A stretch of 17,500 nt of DNA. Origin: Stramonita haemastoma (Eukaryota; Mollusca; Gastropoda; Neogastropoda; Muricidae). Each line of letters starts with the position of its first letter. Positions within the stretch are counted from its first letter, which is position 1. The notes beneath the pieces are model-generated. The model saw only the letters and a list, made by a program, of their open reading frames with translations. It was not told the origin of the DNA and did not search any database. The translations under genes and the position numbers were made by a program. The stretch covers positions 32,424,676 to 32,442,175 of the forward strand of contig CM060320.1 of NCBI GenBank assembly GCA_030674155.1, given 5' to 3'. Below, in pieces: positions 7,902-13,773 of this stretch.

Positions 7902-8284
7902 GAGAAAGATTGTGAAATTTGATTTACCATAGCTGAAAAATGGTTAAAAAAACAACTCATCCTTAAAACATGAGCCTGCACACACACACCACCAGGACAC
8001 ACAGTGACACACAGACAGACAAATAGACAGACACACACACACACACTCTCTCTCTCTCTAACAGCTATGATTCTGAGACTTTCAGGGAGACACAACCTGC
8101 TAAGGATGAGGTCATTCCCTGTGTGCAGTGTCTGTGTCACTGACTGACCTCTGGCCAGGGGATTTCTTCCTGCCGCTTCTCTGTACACGGCCAGTCCTCT
8201 GGATTTAGATCCTTGGACAAGGAATCCCAGCCGTTGACACACCGCCGATCCTGTCAGTCTGAACGCCATTTTGAATCCCGATCT
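170..8284 (-). CDS. BBOX1-like: gamma-butyrobetaine dioxygenase-like gene (spliced, 3' part outside window)
   Basis: Members of this TauD/TfdA family are 2-oxoglutarate- and Fe(II)-dependent oxygenases; BBOX1 hydroxylates gamma-butyrobetaine in the last step of carnitine synthesis, and TMLHE hydroxylates trimethyllysine in the first. Nine minus-strand exons were read by eye: 8269-8149, 6685-6592, 4665-4523, 4153-4098, 3885-3810, 2605-2561, 1409-1285, 778-638, 230-170. Phases agree at every junction except the gap between 6592 and 4665, where an exon is missing. The joined product (about 287 codons seen) has a mitochondrial-type leader, the family's N-terminal beta domain (LTVVWKDG, TDVEIQW), a helical stretch (WLRQINEAG), FHMD carrying the first His/Asp iron ligands, GLQFLHCLK and GGESQFLDVF. 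The distal iron His and 2-oxoglutarate Arg are beyond position 1. The second half looks more like invertebrate BBOX-like paralogues than TMLHE. The exact substrate is inferred and a paralogue with another substrate is possible. Confidence 0.88.
391..414 (+). other. G-quadruplex-type sequence
   Basis: Five runs of three or four G separated by single T residues on the plus strand, the template strand of the dioxygenase gene. Single-nucleotide loops are the arrangement associated with very stable parallel quadruplexes. The transcript here would be C-rich. Confidence 0.6.
535..597 (-). CDS. Candidate 63-nt in-frame cassette exon
   Basis: Flanked by a strong acceptor (a T-run and CTATTTCAG, AG at 599-598) and a strong donor (GTAAGT from 534). 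At 63 nt it begins and ends in the same phase as the surrounding junction and is open, adding 21 residues around TIGKCVLHKVDYKNFVFYYE. Relatives align well without it. The interval back to the exon ending at 638 is only 40 nt, very short for an intron, so it may be an alternative or decoy exon. Confidence 0.35.
638..778 (-). CDS. BBOX1-like: Exon: GGES catalytic-domain segment with GC donor
   Basis: Acceptor TGCTGGCAG (780-779). It is 141 nt: one leading nucleotide completing Lys, 46 codons, two trailing nucleotides. It reads FDECVEGGESQFLDVFQVAE, then FRETNPDHFATLVRVPASFQ and KIHYA, matching the TGGDSEIVDGFNVCQKL and NPQAFQILSSTFVDF stretches of BBOX1. The only suitable donor is GC (AG|GCAAGA at 637-636), a recognised minor donor type. 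Reading through instead reaches a stop about 65 nt further on. Confidence 0.9.
1108..1253. repeat. (CA)n microsatellite, interrupted
   Basis: CA dinucleotides with tacaca interruptions and a cctcctgta break near 1150, then about 40 pure units. It lies in the intron after the HxD exon, so the pre-mRNA carries (UG)n close to that exon's donor. Confidence 0.95.
1285..1409 (-). CDS. BBOX1-like: Exon with HxD iron-binding motif
   Basis: Acceptor TATTTTCAG (1411-1410), donor GTGAGT (1284). It is 125 nt, starting in phase 0 and leaving two nucleotides. It contains INVAYSSVGLDFHMD, with His and Asp of the 2-His-1-carboxylate iron site near 1343-1335, followed by APGLQFLHCLK. The human counterpart is NVAYTTGKLSFHTD then PPGVQLLHCIK. 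Key residues are intact. A (TG)n tract begins about 30 nt beyond the donor on the transcribed strand. Confidence 0.93.
1494..1836 (+). pseudogene. LINE C-terminal fragment with tandem duplication
   Basis: The plus strand codes a zinc-knuckle-like end of a LINE reverse transcriptase: ACGKENQTGEHILQRC, then a VWP and TKLYGPQEELER segment, as at the C terminus of Jockey/CR1-like elements. It then runs into an A/G-rich tail (aacgaacgagagaaaaagaag). The first 101 bases (1494-1594) are repeated at 1595-1695, out of frame. It lies antisense in the intron upstream of the HxD exon. It is a 5'-truncated dead copy. Confidence 0.7.
1953..1990. repeat. Dispersed repeat fragment (matches 12980-13025)
   Basis: The string ggtgaacctc, then ctcaagctga, a gaac block and an A-rich run recurs with small differences at 12980-13025. 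It ends in an (AAT)n tract. The parent element is unidentified. Confidence 0.55.
1993..2056. repeat. (AAT)n microsatellite
   Basis: An imperfect run of AAT/ATA triplets directly following the repeat fragment at 1953-1990, perhaps seeded from that element's A-rich tail. Confidence 0.85.
2160..2247. repeat. (CA)n microsatellite
   Basis: CA tract, with catgca interruptions at its left end, in the intron between the 15-codon exon and the HxD exon. Confidence 0.95.
2342..2364 (+). other. G-rich tract
   Basis: Runs of six, five and five G separated by A or TA, a possible quadruplex former on the plus strand. It lies in an intron. Confidence 0.4.
2561..2605 (-). CDS. BBOX1-like: Exon: 15-codon segment
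   Basis: A short exon with acceptor TTTTATTCAG (2607-2606) and donor GTGAGT (2560). It codes VAERIAPVDDLIYGQ in phase 0 at both ends, matching the LGKRMGFLYLTFYG segment of BBOX1 and LAERISLIRETIYG of TMLHE. Confidence 0.9.
2921..3413 (+). repeat. SINE family A, second tail type, interrupted by another SINE
   Basis: The left part (2921-3056) resembles the family A body: gaacgcaaaagaacatcttg, then a gaagagtaggtca block. The right part (from 3350) carries a tail ending taatggtggatgaaaaaa, like the copy at 12366-12690. The two halves are separated by the SINE at 3057-3349, whose target duplication falls in this element. Confidence 0.65.
3057..3349 (-). mobile_element. tRNA-derived SINE with perfect 13-bp target duplication
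   Basis: Read on the minus strand it starts with a tRNA-like head: box A TAGTCTAGTGGTTAGGGC and box B GGGTTCGATCC. A body of about 220 bp follows and it ends in a TTTAAC-rich tail. The 13 bases tgtcatggttaga flank it at 3044-3056 and 3350-3362, the hallmark of LINE-driven insertion. It lies antisense to the plus-strand family A copy it interrupts and parallel to the host gene. Confidence 0.85.
3546..3799 (+). mobile_element. SINE family A copy, 5'-truncated
   Basis: Shares with 13425-13773 the string gagttaacatcagtgctgac, the gaggccccatgtgtgaatgc block, a ggaacagatgaca block, the cacacggggactgga block and a tataaaagaataa tail. The tRNA-like head is missing. It ends about ten bases from the donor of exon 3885-3810. 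Confidence 0.8.
3810..3885 (-). CDS. BBOX1-like: Exon: helical segment of catalytic domain
   Basis: Acceptor GTGGCAG (3887-3886), donor GTAGGAC (3809). One nucleotide plus 25 codons reading WLRQINEAGISLLKGVPTEE and a short remainder, like KWLSTLKKVGIVRLTGA in BBOX1. It ends in phase 0. A SINE ends about ten bases beyond its donor. Confidence 0.9.
4098..4153 (-). CDS. BBOX1-like: Exon: linker into catalytic domain
   Basis: Acceptor CACACAG (4155-4154), donor GTAAGC (4097). 18 codons plus two nucleotides, reading TLPEVNYSDLISSKTVVL and completing an Arg with the next exon. It aligns with the QLPTLDFEDVL segment of BBOX1 at the entry to the catalytic double-stranded beta-helix fold. Confidence 0.88.
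4523..4665 (-). CDS. BBOX1-like: Exon: end of N-terminal domain
   Basis: Acceptor CTTCTTCAG (4667-4666), donor GTGAGA (4522). Two nucleotides complete a codon from the preceding, unseen exon, followed by 47 codons starting TDVEIQWTGEEGQHVG and including IPLAYLQQHCYEAEALR. This corresponds to KVYITWPDEHYSEF followed by WLKKRC in human BBOX1. It ends in phase 0. It cannot be joined directly to 6592: the junction codon would be followed by His and then a stop. Confidence 0.9.
4829..4918. repeat. (GT)n then (AT)n compound microsatellite
   Basis: About 12 GT units followed directly by about 33 AT units, in the intron preceding exon 4665-4523. Confidence 0.95.
5035..5345. repeat. (CA)n tracts, pure then degenerate
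   Basis: CA repeats with CC and AC slippage interruptions to 5175, then a CA-rich degenerate stretch (acacaacacaca type) to 5345 with little unique sequence. This is where the missing dioxygenase exon would be expected to lie. Confidence 0.9.
5346..5538. other. Unique island between microsatellites
   Basis: About 190 bases of more balanced sequence. A 45-codon open stretch exists on the minus strand, but none of its frames resembles the missing dioxygenase segment and the splice phases do not fit. No function assigned. Confidence 0.4.
5539..5592. repeat. (CA)n microsatellite
   Basis: CA repeats with one CC break near the start, in the same large intron. Confidence 0.95.
5788..6000. repeat. 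Long (AT)n then (GT)n compound microsatellite
   Basis: About 150 bases of AT dinucleotides with single-base slips (taat, tatt), then about 30 GT units on the plus strand. Its GT strand is complementary to the CA tracts at 5035-5592. Confidence 0.95.
6070..6092 (+). other. G-rich tract after T run
   Basis: Runs of seven, six and seven G separated by T or AT, preceded by a T run. It can in principle form a quadruplex and is also a likely sequencing-error spot. Confidence 0.4.
6471..6574. repeat. (CA)n microsatellite near a splice donor
   Basis: CA repeats ending 16 bases from the donor of exon 6685-6592; in the transcript this is (UG)n just downstream of the 5' splice site. Confidence 0.95.
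6592..6685 (-). CDS. BBOX1-like: Exon: start of N-terminal beta domain
   Basis: Acceptor TTTCAG (6687-6686), donor GTAGGA (6591). It has two leading nucleotides, 30 codons and two trailing nucleotides. The residues include ERLSLADDGRSLTVVWKDGS, matching the first strands of the BBOX1/TMLHE N-terminal domain (an L-x-V-x-W-x-D-G pattern just before WLRDNC in relatives). Its leading phase fits the exon ending at 8149 directly (reading ...PLAR-AAALAQQ), skipping the 95-nt candidate exon. The donor is followed within about 20 nt by a long (TG)n tract on the transcribed strand. Confidence 0.85.
6761..7178. repeat. (CT)n then very long interrupted (CA)n array
   Basis: CT/TCTC repeats to about 6830, CACT units, then some 330 bases of CA broken by single-base slips (cc, aac, atacatg). 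It is the largest microsatellite in the window, lying between exon 6685-6592 and the candidate exon 7337-7243. Confidence 0.95.
7243..7337 (-). CDS. Candidate alternative 5' exon (95 nt)
   Basis: Bounded by a convincing acceptor (CTTTCCCTTTCAG) and donor (GTAAGTG). It is open in all three frames. Joined to the exon ending at 8149 it reads an Arg/Ser-rich peptide (VLHQDSVCRQRVPCSRASYC) but leaves phase 0, while the next exon (6685) needs one leftover base; inclusion from the upstream ATG would hit TGA inside 6685-6592. In the frame that does fit 6685, the exon carries its own ATG (MQQGQLLLCGFCFFSGECR). It therefore fits best as an alternative first or regulatory exon, or a false exon. Its acceptor region is duplicated just upstream (7380-7412). 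Confidence 0.45.
7321..7412. repeat. Duplicated acceptor region
   Basis: The segment actgtcctgatggagaactg, followed by a gaaag-rich end, at 7321-7350 recurs with a 3-base insertion and other changes at 7380-7412. On the minus strand both copies contain a pyrimidine tract, TTTCAG and the exon start TTCTCCATCAG, giving two acceptors 62 nt apart. Confidence 0.7.
7548..7609. repeat. (CA)n-rich stretch
   Basis: CA repeats mixed with cagtgacacacagtgac, immediately before the family A SINE at 7611. Confidence 0.85.
7611..7842 (+). mobile_element. SINE family A copy inside a CA repeat
   Basis: Has the tRNA-like head (ggatagcctagtggtaagaa), an internal deletion after the head, the common body, the cacagggactggatg block and an (aata)n tail. 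Both flanks are CA repeat, so it probably inserted into a microsatellite or its tail seeded one. Confidence 0.8.
7843..7898. repeat. (CA)n microsatellite
   Basis: CA repeats abutting the (aata)n tail of the family A SINE. Confidence 0.95.
7979..8060. repeat. Simple CA/CT-rich repeats
   Basis: Short CA runs, acagtgacacacagacagac units and a (TC)n end, just downstream (in gene direction) of the first coding exon. Confidence 0.8.
8149..8284 (-). CDS. BBOX1-like: First coding exon: start codon and mitochondrial-type leader
   Basis: Begins after a good 3' splice site (TTCTGTTCCAG, AG at 8286-8285), leaving 15 nt of leader before the ATG at 8269-8267. The start context is favourable (A at -3, G at +4). 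It codes 40 residues plus one nucleotide and ends at the donor GTCAGT (8148). The peptide starts MAFRLTGSAVCQRLGF and continues with Arg, Lys, Ser and Gly but almost no acidic residues (one Glu), as expected of a mitochondrial targeting leader. TMLHE is mitochondrial whereas vertebrate BBOX1 is cytosolic, so mitochondrial location is inferred from composition only. The upstream acceptor implies at least one further 5' noncoding exon. Confidence 0.8.
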
Positions 8285-8302
8285 CTGGAACAGAACAATC
8301 TG

Positions 8303-8318
8303 TCACACATACACGCAT

Positions 8319-8377
<59 letters not shown>
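8303..8377. repeat. (CA)n microsatellite
   Basis: About 34 CA units beginning roughly 20 bases upstream of the first coding exon's acceptor. Confidence 0.95.
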
Positions 8378-8378
<1 letters not shown>

Positions 8379-8400
8379 TTGTTTTTGTTTTTTTTCCTTA

Positions 8401-8475
8401 GAAAGATGGCTTGATGGAAAAAAGCAAATCAATGCTTATTCAATGTACCATCTGGAAATAAAAGTTTGACTTGAC

Positions 8476-8478
<3 letters not shown>
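8401..8478 (+). repeat. Possible retroelement 3' end
   Basis: Ends with aataaaagtttgacttgact followed by a CA repeat. A near-AATAAA signal plus a short repeated ttgact terminus is what CR1/L2-type 3' ends look like. A similar gtttgacttgacttga lies at 8909-8924. No coding part remains. Confidence 0.3.
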
Positions 8479-8542
<64 letters not shown>

Positions 8543-8557
8543 ACACACGCGCGCGCC
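8479..8557. repeat. (CA)n ending in (CG)n
   Basis: CA units followed by a short cgcgcgc block, all alternating purine-pyrimidine. Confidence 0.95.
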
Positions 8558-8726
8558 CAAAAACAATGTAAATTTTTGTTTTGATAGTCCCTATTTAGAG
8601 TGAAAAAAACCTGAATCAGTGAATGCCTATCACCCTTGATAAATAAAGATTATTCATTCATCTCCATCTCCCTCCACCCCCCCCCCCCCTCCTGCACTAG
8701 GCGTAACGCTGTTTTGTTGTGATTGC

Positions 8727-8784
8727 ATATATACACGTCCCAGCGGAGATTTCCGATTTGGGGACTGCTTGCGCCGTTTATTGG
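8727..8784 (-). promoter_or_regulatory. Possible promoter (CCAAT plus TATA) for minus-strand gene
   Basis: On the minus strand CCAAT (8784-8780) precedes TATATAT (8733-8727) by about 50 bases, pointing towards the dioxygenase gene some 450 bases away. Spacing and orientation suit a core promoter, but both motifs are short and AT-rich sequence is common here. Confidence 0.2.
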
Positions 8785-9290
8785 AATCTAGGCTTTTAAC
8801 ACTCCAAGATCTGGTTCAGGCTTAGGCAGAAGTCGATAATTTATTGTTTTCCAATTAATCGATGGTTGGTTCGTACACTGAAAGATGTCTAAACCATTTT
8901 CATCCTTCGTTTGACTTGACTTGATGTTAGTAATAGTATGCACACATCCATACACTTGCCTAACGCACATGAGCACACGAGAAACAGATCCACAGGGAAA
9001 GAATCAACATACACAAGAACACAGACAAAACTCTGCAACAGATCTAGGGGGAATATTCAACGACACACCAGTAACATCGACACACACCACTGCCACAGCC
9101 CATTAAAAACAAAACTAAACAATGCTTCAAACGGTAATGTACCTTGTACTTGGCTACGCCTGGGCTAATCTACTGCCTACGGTCCAGTAATGTGCGCATG
9201 AGGGTTGTCCTCTCTTTAGGTCACAGGTGAAGGTGACTAGGCTACAGGTGAAGGTCGTCATTGTCTATAAGGTCTCTTCCATCAATAATT
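8785..9290. other. Unassigned non-repetitive stretch
   Basis: No convincing gene or known repeat. It holds one short imperfect repeat, acaggtgaaggt twice near 9224 and 9245, and the ttgacttgactt string near 8912. Confidence 0.5.
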
Positions 9291-9372
9291 GAACTTTCCC
9301 TTTCCCTTCCCCCTTCCTTTCTTCTTCCTTCCTCCCTACTCCTGTCTGCCTCTTCCTCCTCCTCTTCTTTTT
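9291..9372. repeat. Polypyrimidine tract
   Basis: About 80 bases almost entirely C and T on the plus strand, a low-complexity tract able in principle to form a triplex. Confidence 0.8.
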
Positions 9373-9531
9373 TAAAAAAAGAGGTCAATTTAATAACTTT
9401 GAATTTCATGAACCTTTGAAAGAAATAATGCTGAACCGTGCTAAATTGAACAACAAAACTTGAAAGAACTGGTGTTTTCCTCCCAAGATGAAGTCATTAA
9501 TGAGGATGTACAGGTCTCTTTAGTATCAACG

Positions 9532-10016
<485 letters not shown>

Positions 10017-10074
10017 AGCTTGTCCATATGTTTCTTCAAAGGTTTCTTAGACGTTTGTTTTGAAGGAGCTAATT
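10017..10074 (-). CDS. Candidate orphan exon, basic peptide
   Basis: Acceptor TTACCATTTTAG (AG at 10076-10075), donor GTGAGT (from 10016). The open frame reads LAPSKQTSKKPLKKHMDK, highly basic, with two leading and two trailing nucleotides. The phase matches the candidate exon at 11814-11772 (junction codon GAA). It may belong to an unidentified upstream gene, or be 5' leader of the dioxygenase transcript, in which case its ATG would open a short ORF overlapping the main start. The protein is not recognised. Confidence 0.35.
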
Positions 10075-10099
10075 CTAAAATGGTAAGGTAAATAAAAGC

Positions 10100-10385
10100 T
10101 AAAGGTGTCCCATAACCTGTGTGGTCGTAGGGGAGCGAGGTATCAGAGACCTCAGCTTCTCTTGGGGCCAGCATATTGAGGGCGGCGCCCATCTCCTTCC
10201 TCGCTGCTTTACCTTCCCTGACCCTAAATAGGGCAGGTACCTATTTACAGCTGGGCGGACTGGGGACTGTCCTGAAGCCAAGGCGCGCAAACGGTCACCC
10301 ATCCAACTGGTAACCACGCTCGATGCTGCTTAACTTGACTTGGGGAAAGTGAGAGCTCTGACCACTGAGCGATCCCGTTCGATTT
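10100..10385 (-). mobile_element. SINE with 5S rRNA-like block and tRNA-like A box
   Basis: Read on the minus strand, 10333-10292 is TTAAGCAGCATCGAGCGTGG, then TTACCAGTTGGATGGGTGACC and G. This follows the 5S rRNA internal promoter (AAGCTAAGCAGGGTCGGGC, TTGGATGGGAGACCG). Just upstream is TCGCTCAGTGGTCAGAGC, like a tRNA D-arm/A box. A body with AATAGGTACCTGCCC and a T-rich end follows. This fits a 5S-derived (SINE3-type) or chimeric SINE; the 5' half of 5S is absent, so it is not a 5S gene. Confidence 0.65.
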
Positions 10386-10640
10386 TAAATGGGAGGTAGA
10401 TTATTCCACATTGTTCTCCATGAATAAGCAAGACTCGACTTATAGAGATTATTACCGAGCTGGGGCAAAAACAATCTATGAGCAAACTTGTTTTTATTGA
10501 CAGCATTTTTTGTTTGTTTACAATTTTGTTGTGGGCTTTTCCGTTTAATATATTGTCCAAATAATAAAGACGCTTGTTGAAATGTAGACTGTCTTTGAGG
10601 GGAAGAATGGAATATGTCACTCTTTGTAGTTGGTCTTGGT

Positions 10641-10652
10641 TAGTGTGTGTGT

Positions 10653-10746
<94 letters not shown>

Positions 10747-10768
10747 CGCGCGCGCGCGCGGGCGGGCA
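10641..10768. repeat. (GT)n then (CG)n compound microsatellite
   Basis: About 45 GT units followed by about 14 CG units and ggcgggc. The entire tract alternates purine and pyrimidine, favourable for left-handed DNA. Confidence 0.97.
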
Positions 10769-10830
10769 AGTGTAATTGTTGGATGTATGTGTCTTTCTTC
10801 ACACAAATAACAAACAATTGGTAAAAACCA

Positions 10831-11091
10831 GCCGCCATGGCGCAGTGGTTAGTGCCTTGAATTTCGGACTGGAAAGTCGCGGGTTCGAATCCCATAAGAG
10901 TCATAGGGATTTTTCAGGCTCCGACCGGTTCCTACCCAGAGTGAGTGTGCTGTGGGCTCAGTGGGAAGACTGGGACCACACAGTTGAGCTTCATCCACTT
11001 TACGGATGCGATTTTAAGAGTGTTGCTCAAATTACCTGACCAACACTGCAGGTGTCTGTATCTCTCAGAACCGGTTGACGCCGGTATATAT
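10831..11091 (+). mobile_element. tRNA-derived SINE (family D)
   Basis: The head has box A (tggcgcagtggttagtgcc) and box B (gggttcgaatccc) at tRNA spacing, then a body with tttttcaggctccgaccgg, tcatccactttacgg and aacactgcaggtgtctgtat. There is no aminoacyl-stem pairing or 3' half consistent with a real tRNA gene. No target duplication seen. Confidence 0.75.
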
Positions 11092-11239
11092 TAAGATAGT
11101 AAGCGTAGAGTACAGCCCTATCAAGTAGTCTCCAAGCATATGCACTTCCACAACAGCATCATTACATAAATTTTATTCTCATGGGTCATCATGCAATGAA
11201 AACACTGCCTCTGATTCGATTGGCCCCGTTACTGTGGTC

Positions 11240-11660
11240 TCACGGTTTCCCCAAACAGTTCTGTGCCTGTGGTGAGTGTGTGTCAAAGCCTTTGGGGTTG
11301 GATATTCGAGGGCGCCTGTCGTCGGAGGGACGTTGTGGTGGTCGCCACCTCGGGTGGGCCTCTCACTCAGTCTGGCTCCGCGACTAAGGTAATACTGTCG
11401 TTAGTACGGAGCTTAGATGGCGGTGTCCTGCGTATGTTAGCTCAGAACAGGCACCACTGAACACCACCAAAGTGACCCAGCAACAGTGCAGGGTTCCTCT
11501 GGCTGGTGGCCCGGCAACGGTCTAATATTGATGAGCCCCATGTGGGCTTCCAACCTTGAGGATGAGACATAACGAACCTGGGTATGGCTGTGGCGGGAAG
11601 ATTGAAACGAGCGGCGTGGGAACAGCAGGGACAGGAACGTTACAGAGGATGAGGCAGCAG
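11240..11660 (+). repeat. GC-rich unclassified segment, probably a dispersed repeat
   Basis: Composition differs sharply from the A/T-rich flanks and open frames are short. Strings such as gcaccactgaacaccaccaa and gatgagccccatgtgggctt read like a decayed repeat consensus. It occurs only once in the window, so repeat status is inference. Confidence 0.3.
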
Positions 11661-11771
11661 AAAAACAGCAACAACCCAACAACAAGAAAAACAACAACGA
11701 AACAAAAACAAAAACAAAAAAGAACTCCCCCTCCTATTGGCAAAAAAATAGCCACCATTCCACCCCCTTAC

Positions 11772-11814
11772 CTGAAGAGATGGTCGACTGTATACCTTCC
11801 ACTGAGGAGGAGAC
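11772..11814 (-). CDS. Candidate orphan exon
   Basis: A 43-nt segment between acceptor TTTACACTACAG (AG at 11816-11815) and donor GTAAGG (from 11771). The phase-0 frame reads VSSSVEGIQSTISS plus one base, which joins the exon at 10074 in frame. Another frame reads LLLSGRYTVDHLF. No family recognised; it may be a 5' leader exon instead. Confidence 0.35.
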
Positions 11815-11968
11815 CTGTAGTGTAAACAAACAGAATCTAACAGTGAAAGTACTTGGGAAGAAGAATAATGGACTCCGAAACAGCTGACACAGGAACACAC
11901 AAAAAAAGTAAACCCATAAAGTTGAACGGCTTAGCAGCAAGGAAGTTGACAGGGTGTTTAAGAGGTTA

Positions 11969-12365
11969 GTGGATCGGTGGTCTAGAGGTAAAGCACCTGC
12001 CTAGAAAGTGAAAAGTACATCTTTCAAGTGTGCTGTGGTTGGATCCCCGTTTGTGCCCGAAAATCCCCCCCCCTCCCCCCCCATCCACTAGACTGTGAGA
12101 GATGGTCTGGGTGCTCGTATTTCGGATTTCCCGTGTGCAATACTAATTTAGCGCACGTTAAAGAACCCATGGCAACAAGAGAGTTGTTCCTGGTAAAATT
12201 CTGAAGAAAAAAAAGCCACTCCTATAGGAAATCAAATACATTATGCAGACAGGAAAAGAAAACAAAATAATGAGTGGTGCTGTCTTGTGGCGATGCACTC
12301 TCCTTGGGGAGAGCAGTCCAAATTTACGCAGATAAATCTGCCGTGACTTAAAGAGGTATACAATA
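11969..12365 (+). mobile_element. tRNA-derived SINE of gastropod type (family B)
   Basis: Head with gtctagaggtaaagcacctg (A box) and ggttggatccc (B box), then gcgcacgttaaagaaccca, tggcaacaagagagttgttc, a tggcgatgcactctccttgg block and an A-rich end. From memory, this body resembles repeats common in snail genomes. A C-rich low-complexity stretch at 12064-12083 interrupts it. The next SINE begins where it ends. Confidence 0.7.
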
Positions 12366-12690
12366 ACACCTGCCTAACAAGTAAACCGCAAGGTTTTAGG
12401 TTGAGTCCAGCCTCTCCCTTTCTTCCCAGTTTGACGAGAAAATGGAACTGAATGTCAAAGCCTTTCGGGTGAGTCTATAAACCCAGCTCGAGGCCCCGTA
12501 TGCGAATGCACGCAGAACATTTTGCTTTGCGAGCACGTTGAAAACCTGTTCCACTTTTAGGAAGAGTAAGCCAGTTCGTTTCGTTGGGAAAGTGTGACAA
12601 AATTTTAAAAACGCAAGCACACAGTCGTGTTTAGACACCATCCCCGAAATCGGAATGAGACAGCCTAAATGGTGGGGCGAAAAAAGGTTC
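12366..12690 (+). mobile_element. SINE family A, second tail type
   Basis: tRNA-like head (acacctgcctaacaagtaaa, box B ggttgagtcc), the shared body (gaggccccgtatgcgaatgc, gcagaacattttg) and a tail gtgtttagacaccatccccg ending taaatggtggggcgaaaaaa. The same tail appears in the disrupted copy at 2921-3413. Confidence 0.65.
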
Positions 12691-12693
12691 AAA

Positions 12694-13030
12694 CTTCAAC
12701 TTCAAAAACGCTTTATTATCTCACAGACAGAGAAATTCAAGCGGGTACAAGCCATACATTAAAAAGGTAAACATATAATAAAAAAATAGATAAATAATAA
12801 GTCCCACAACACAGTAGCCAAATATCAGAACGCAACCATTACAATGAAAGCACCCAGAAATCAGCAATACATCAGCTAGTCATTGACTTACTCAAGCAAA
12901 ATCACAAACACCCGTACAAGCACCAGAGTGCAAACGCAAAATGCAGGTTGCAATCGCAAATACGCCAAAACCTTGCCATTGGTGAACCTCGGACATCTCT
13001 CAAGCTGAGGAACCGGGAAAAAAGGAGAAG
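12694..13030 (-). repeat. Possible retroelement 3' fragment
   Basis: On the minus strand it ends with GAGATAATAAAGCG then TTTTTGAAGTTGAAGTTTGA, a poly(A)-signal-like AATAAA followed by short terminal repeats. The other end contains the ggtgaacctc...ctcaagctga motif shared with 1953-1990. No coding potential. Confidence 0.4.
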
Positions 13031-13074
13031 AAAAAAGTAAAAAAAACAAACAACAACCCCAACACAACCCAACT

Positions 13075-13424
13075 CACTCACTCACTCACTCACTCAGTCC
13101 CATGTCCCAAAGGACGTAGGGGGGACATGAGAGAAGACGCAACGGAGATCTTTTTCCATGCTTCACGATCCTGAAGAAATATCTCAACTTTTGACAAAAA
13201 CAATGCACTCTATCCAGTCCCAAACGAGTTCCGTGTCCATATCCCAACCAAACCACCACATCTAACCTTGTGGCAACTTGGTCTTTGCCCCTTTGACTGT
13301 GACAGTAGTATTACATACACTTCAAGCCCTATCTGAACCTATCAACACTGATAAAGGAAGTGCTATCTGAGGAGATTCAGCAGAAAAGCTTGGTCTCACC
13401 ACTCACATGACAGCAGACACTGAC
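13075..13424. other. (ACTC)n tract and unassigned sequence
   Basis: Starts with an (actc)n run to about 13096, then an imperfect inverted repeat (catgtccc near 13103, ggggacatg near 13123). The remaining 300 bases have no gene or repeat that I recognise. Confidence 0.5.
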
Positions 13425-13773
13425 GGGACGGAATAGCCTAGTGGTCAGAACATTGGGCTCAAAATTTGACGACCCGGGTTTGATTCCCGTTGAGGAGATT
13501 TTTCTCCTGGAGTTAACATCAGTGCTGACTCCACTCTCCGCTAAAGTCCTTCGGATGAGACTAATAAACCGAGGCCCCGTGTGCGAAACGCACGCAGAAC
13601 ATCTTGCGCACACGTTAAATCCTGTTCCGCTTTTCGTAAGAGTAGGCCATCGTGTGCCGGTGGGAACAGATGACACTTACAAAACTGCATACACACGGGG
13701 ACTGGACGCAAAAACGAACATGAGTGCTTATTCCATTGTCCTCGATATAAAAGAATAAAAGAATAAAGAATAA
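13425..13773 (+). mobile_element. SINE family A, most complete copy
   Basis: tRNA-like head with box A (tagcctagtggtcagaac) and box B (gggtttgattccc), a linker with gagttaacatcagtgctgac, the conserved body (gaggccccgtgtgcg, a gtaagagtaggccatcg block, then gtgccggtgggaacagatga), cacacggggactggacgc and a tataaaagaataa tail. It serves as the reference for the other copies. Confidence 0.85.

Noticed and set aside
10292..10340. 5S rRNA gene
   Set aside because: Only the internal promoter part matches; the 5' half is absent and the following sequence is not 5S, so it is a 5S-like SINE head.
10831..10905. tRNA gene
   Set aside because: The A and B boxes are present, but the acceptor stem does not pair and the sequence continues into a SINE body. 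The same reasoning applies to the heads at 3349, 7611, 11969 and 13425.
13100..13135. Inverted repeat as a terminator or transposon end
   Set aside because: The match is short and imperfect, next to a simple repeat, with no paired terminus or transposase nearby.
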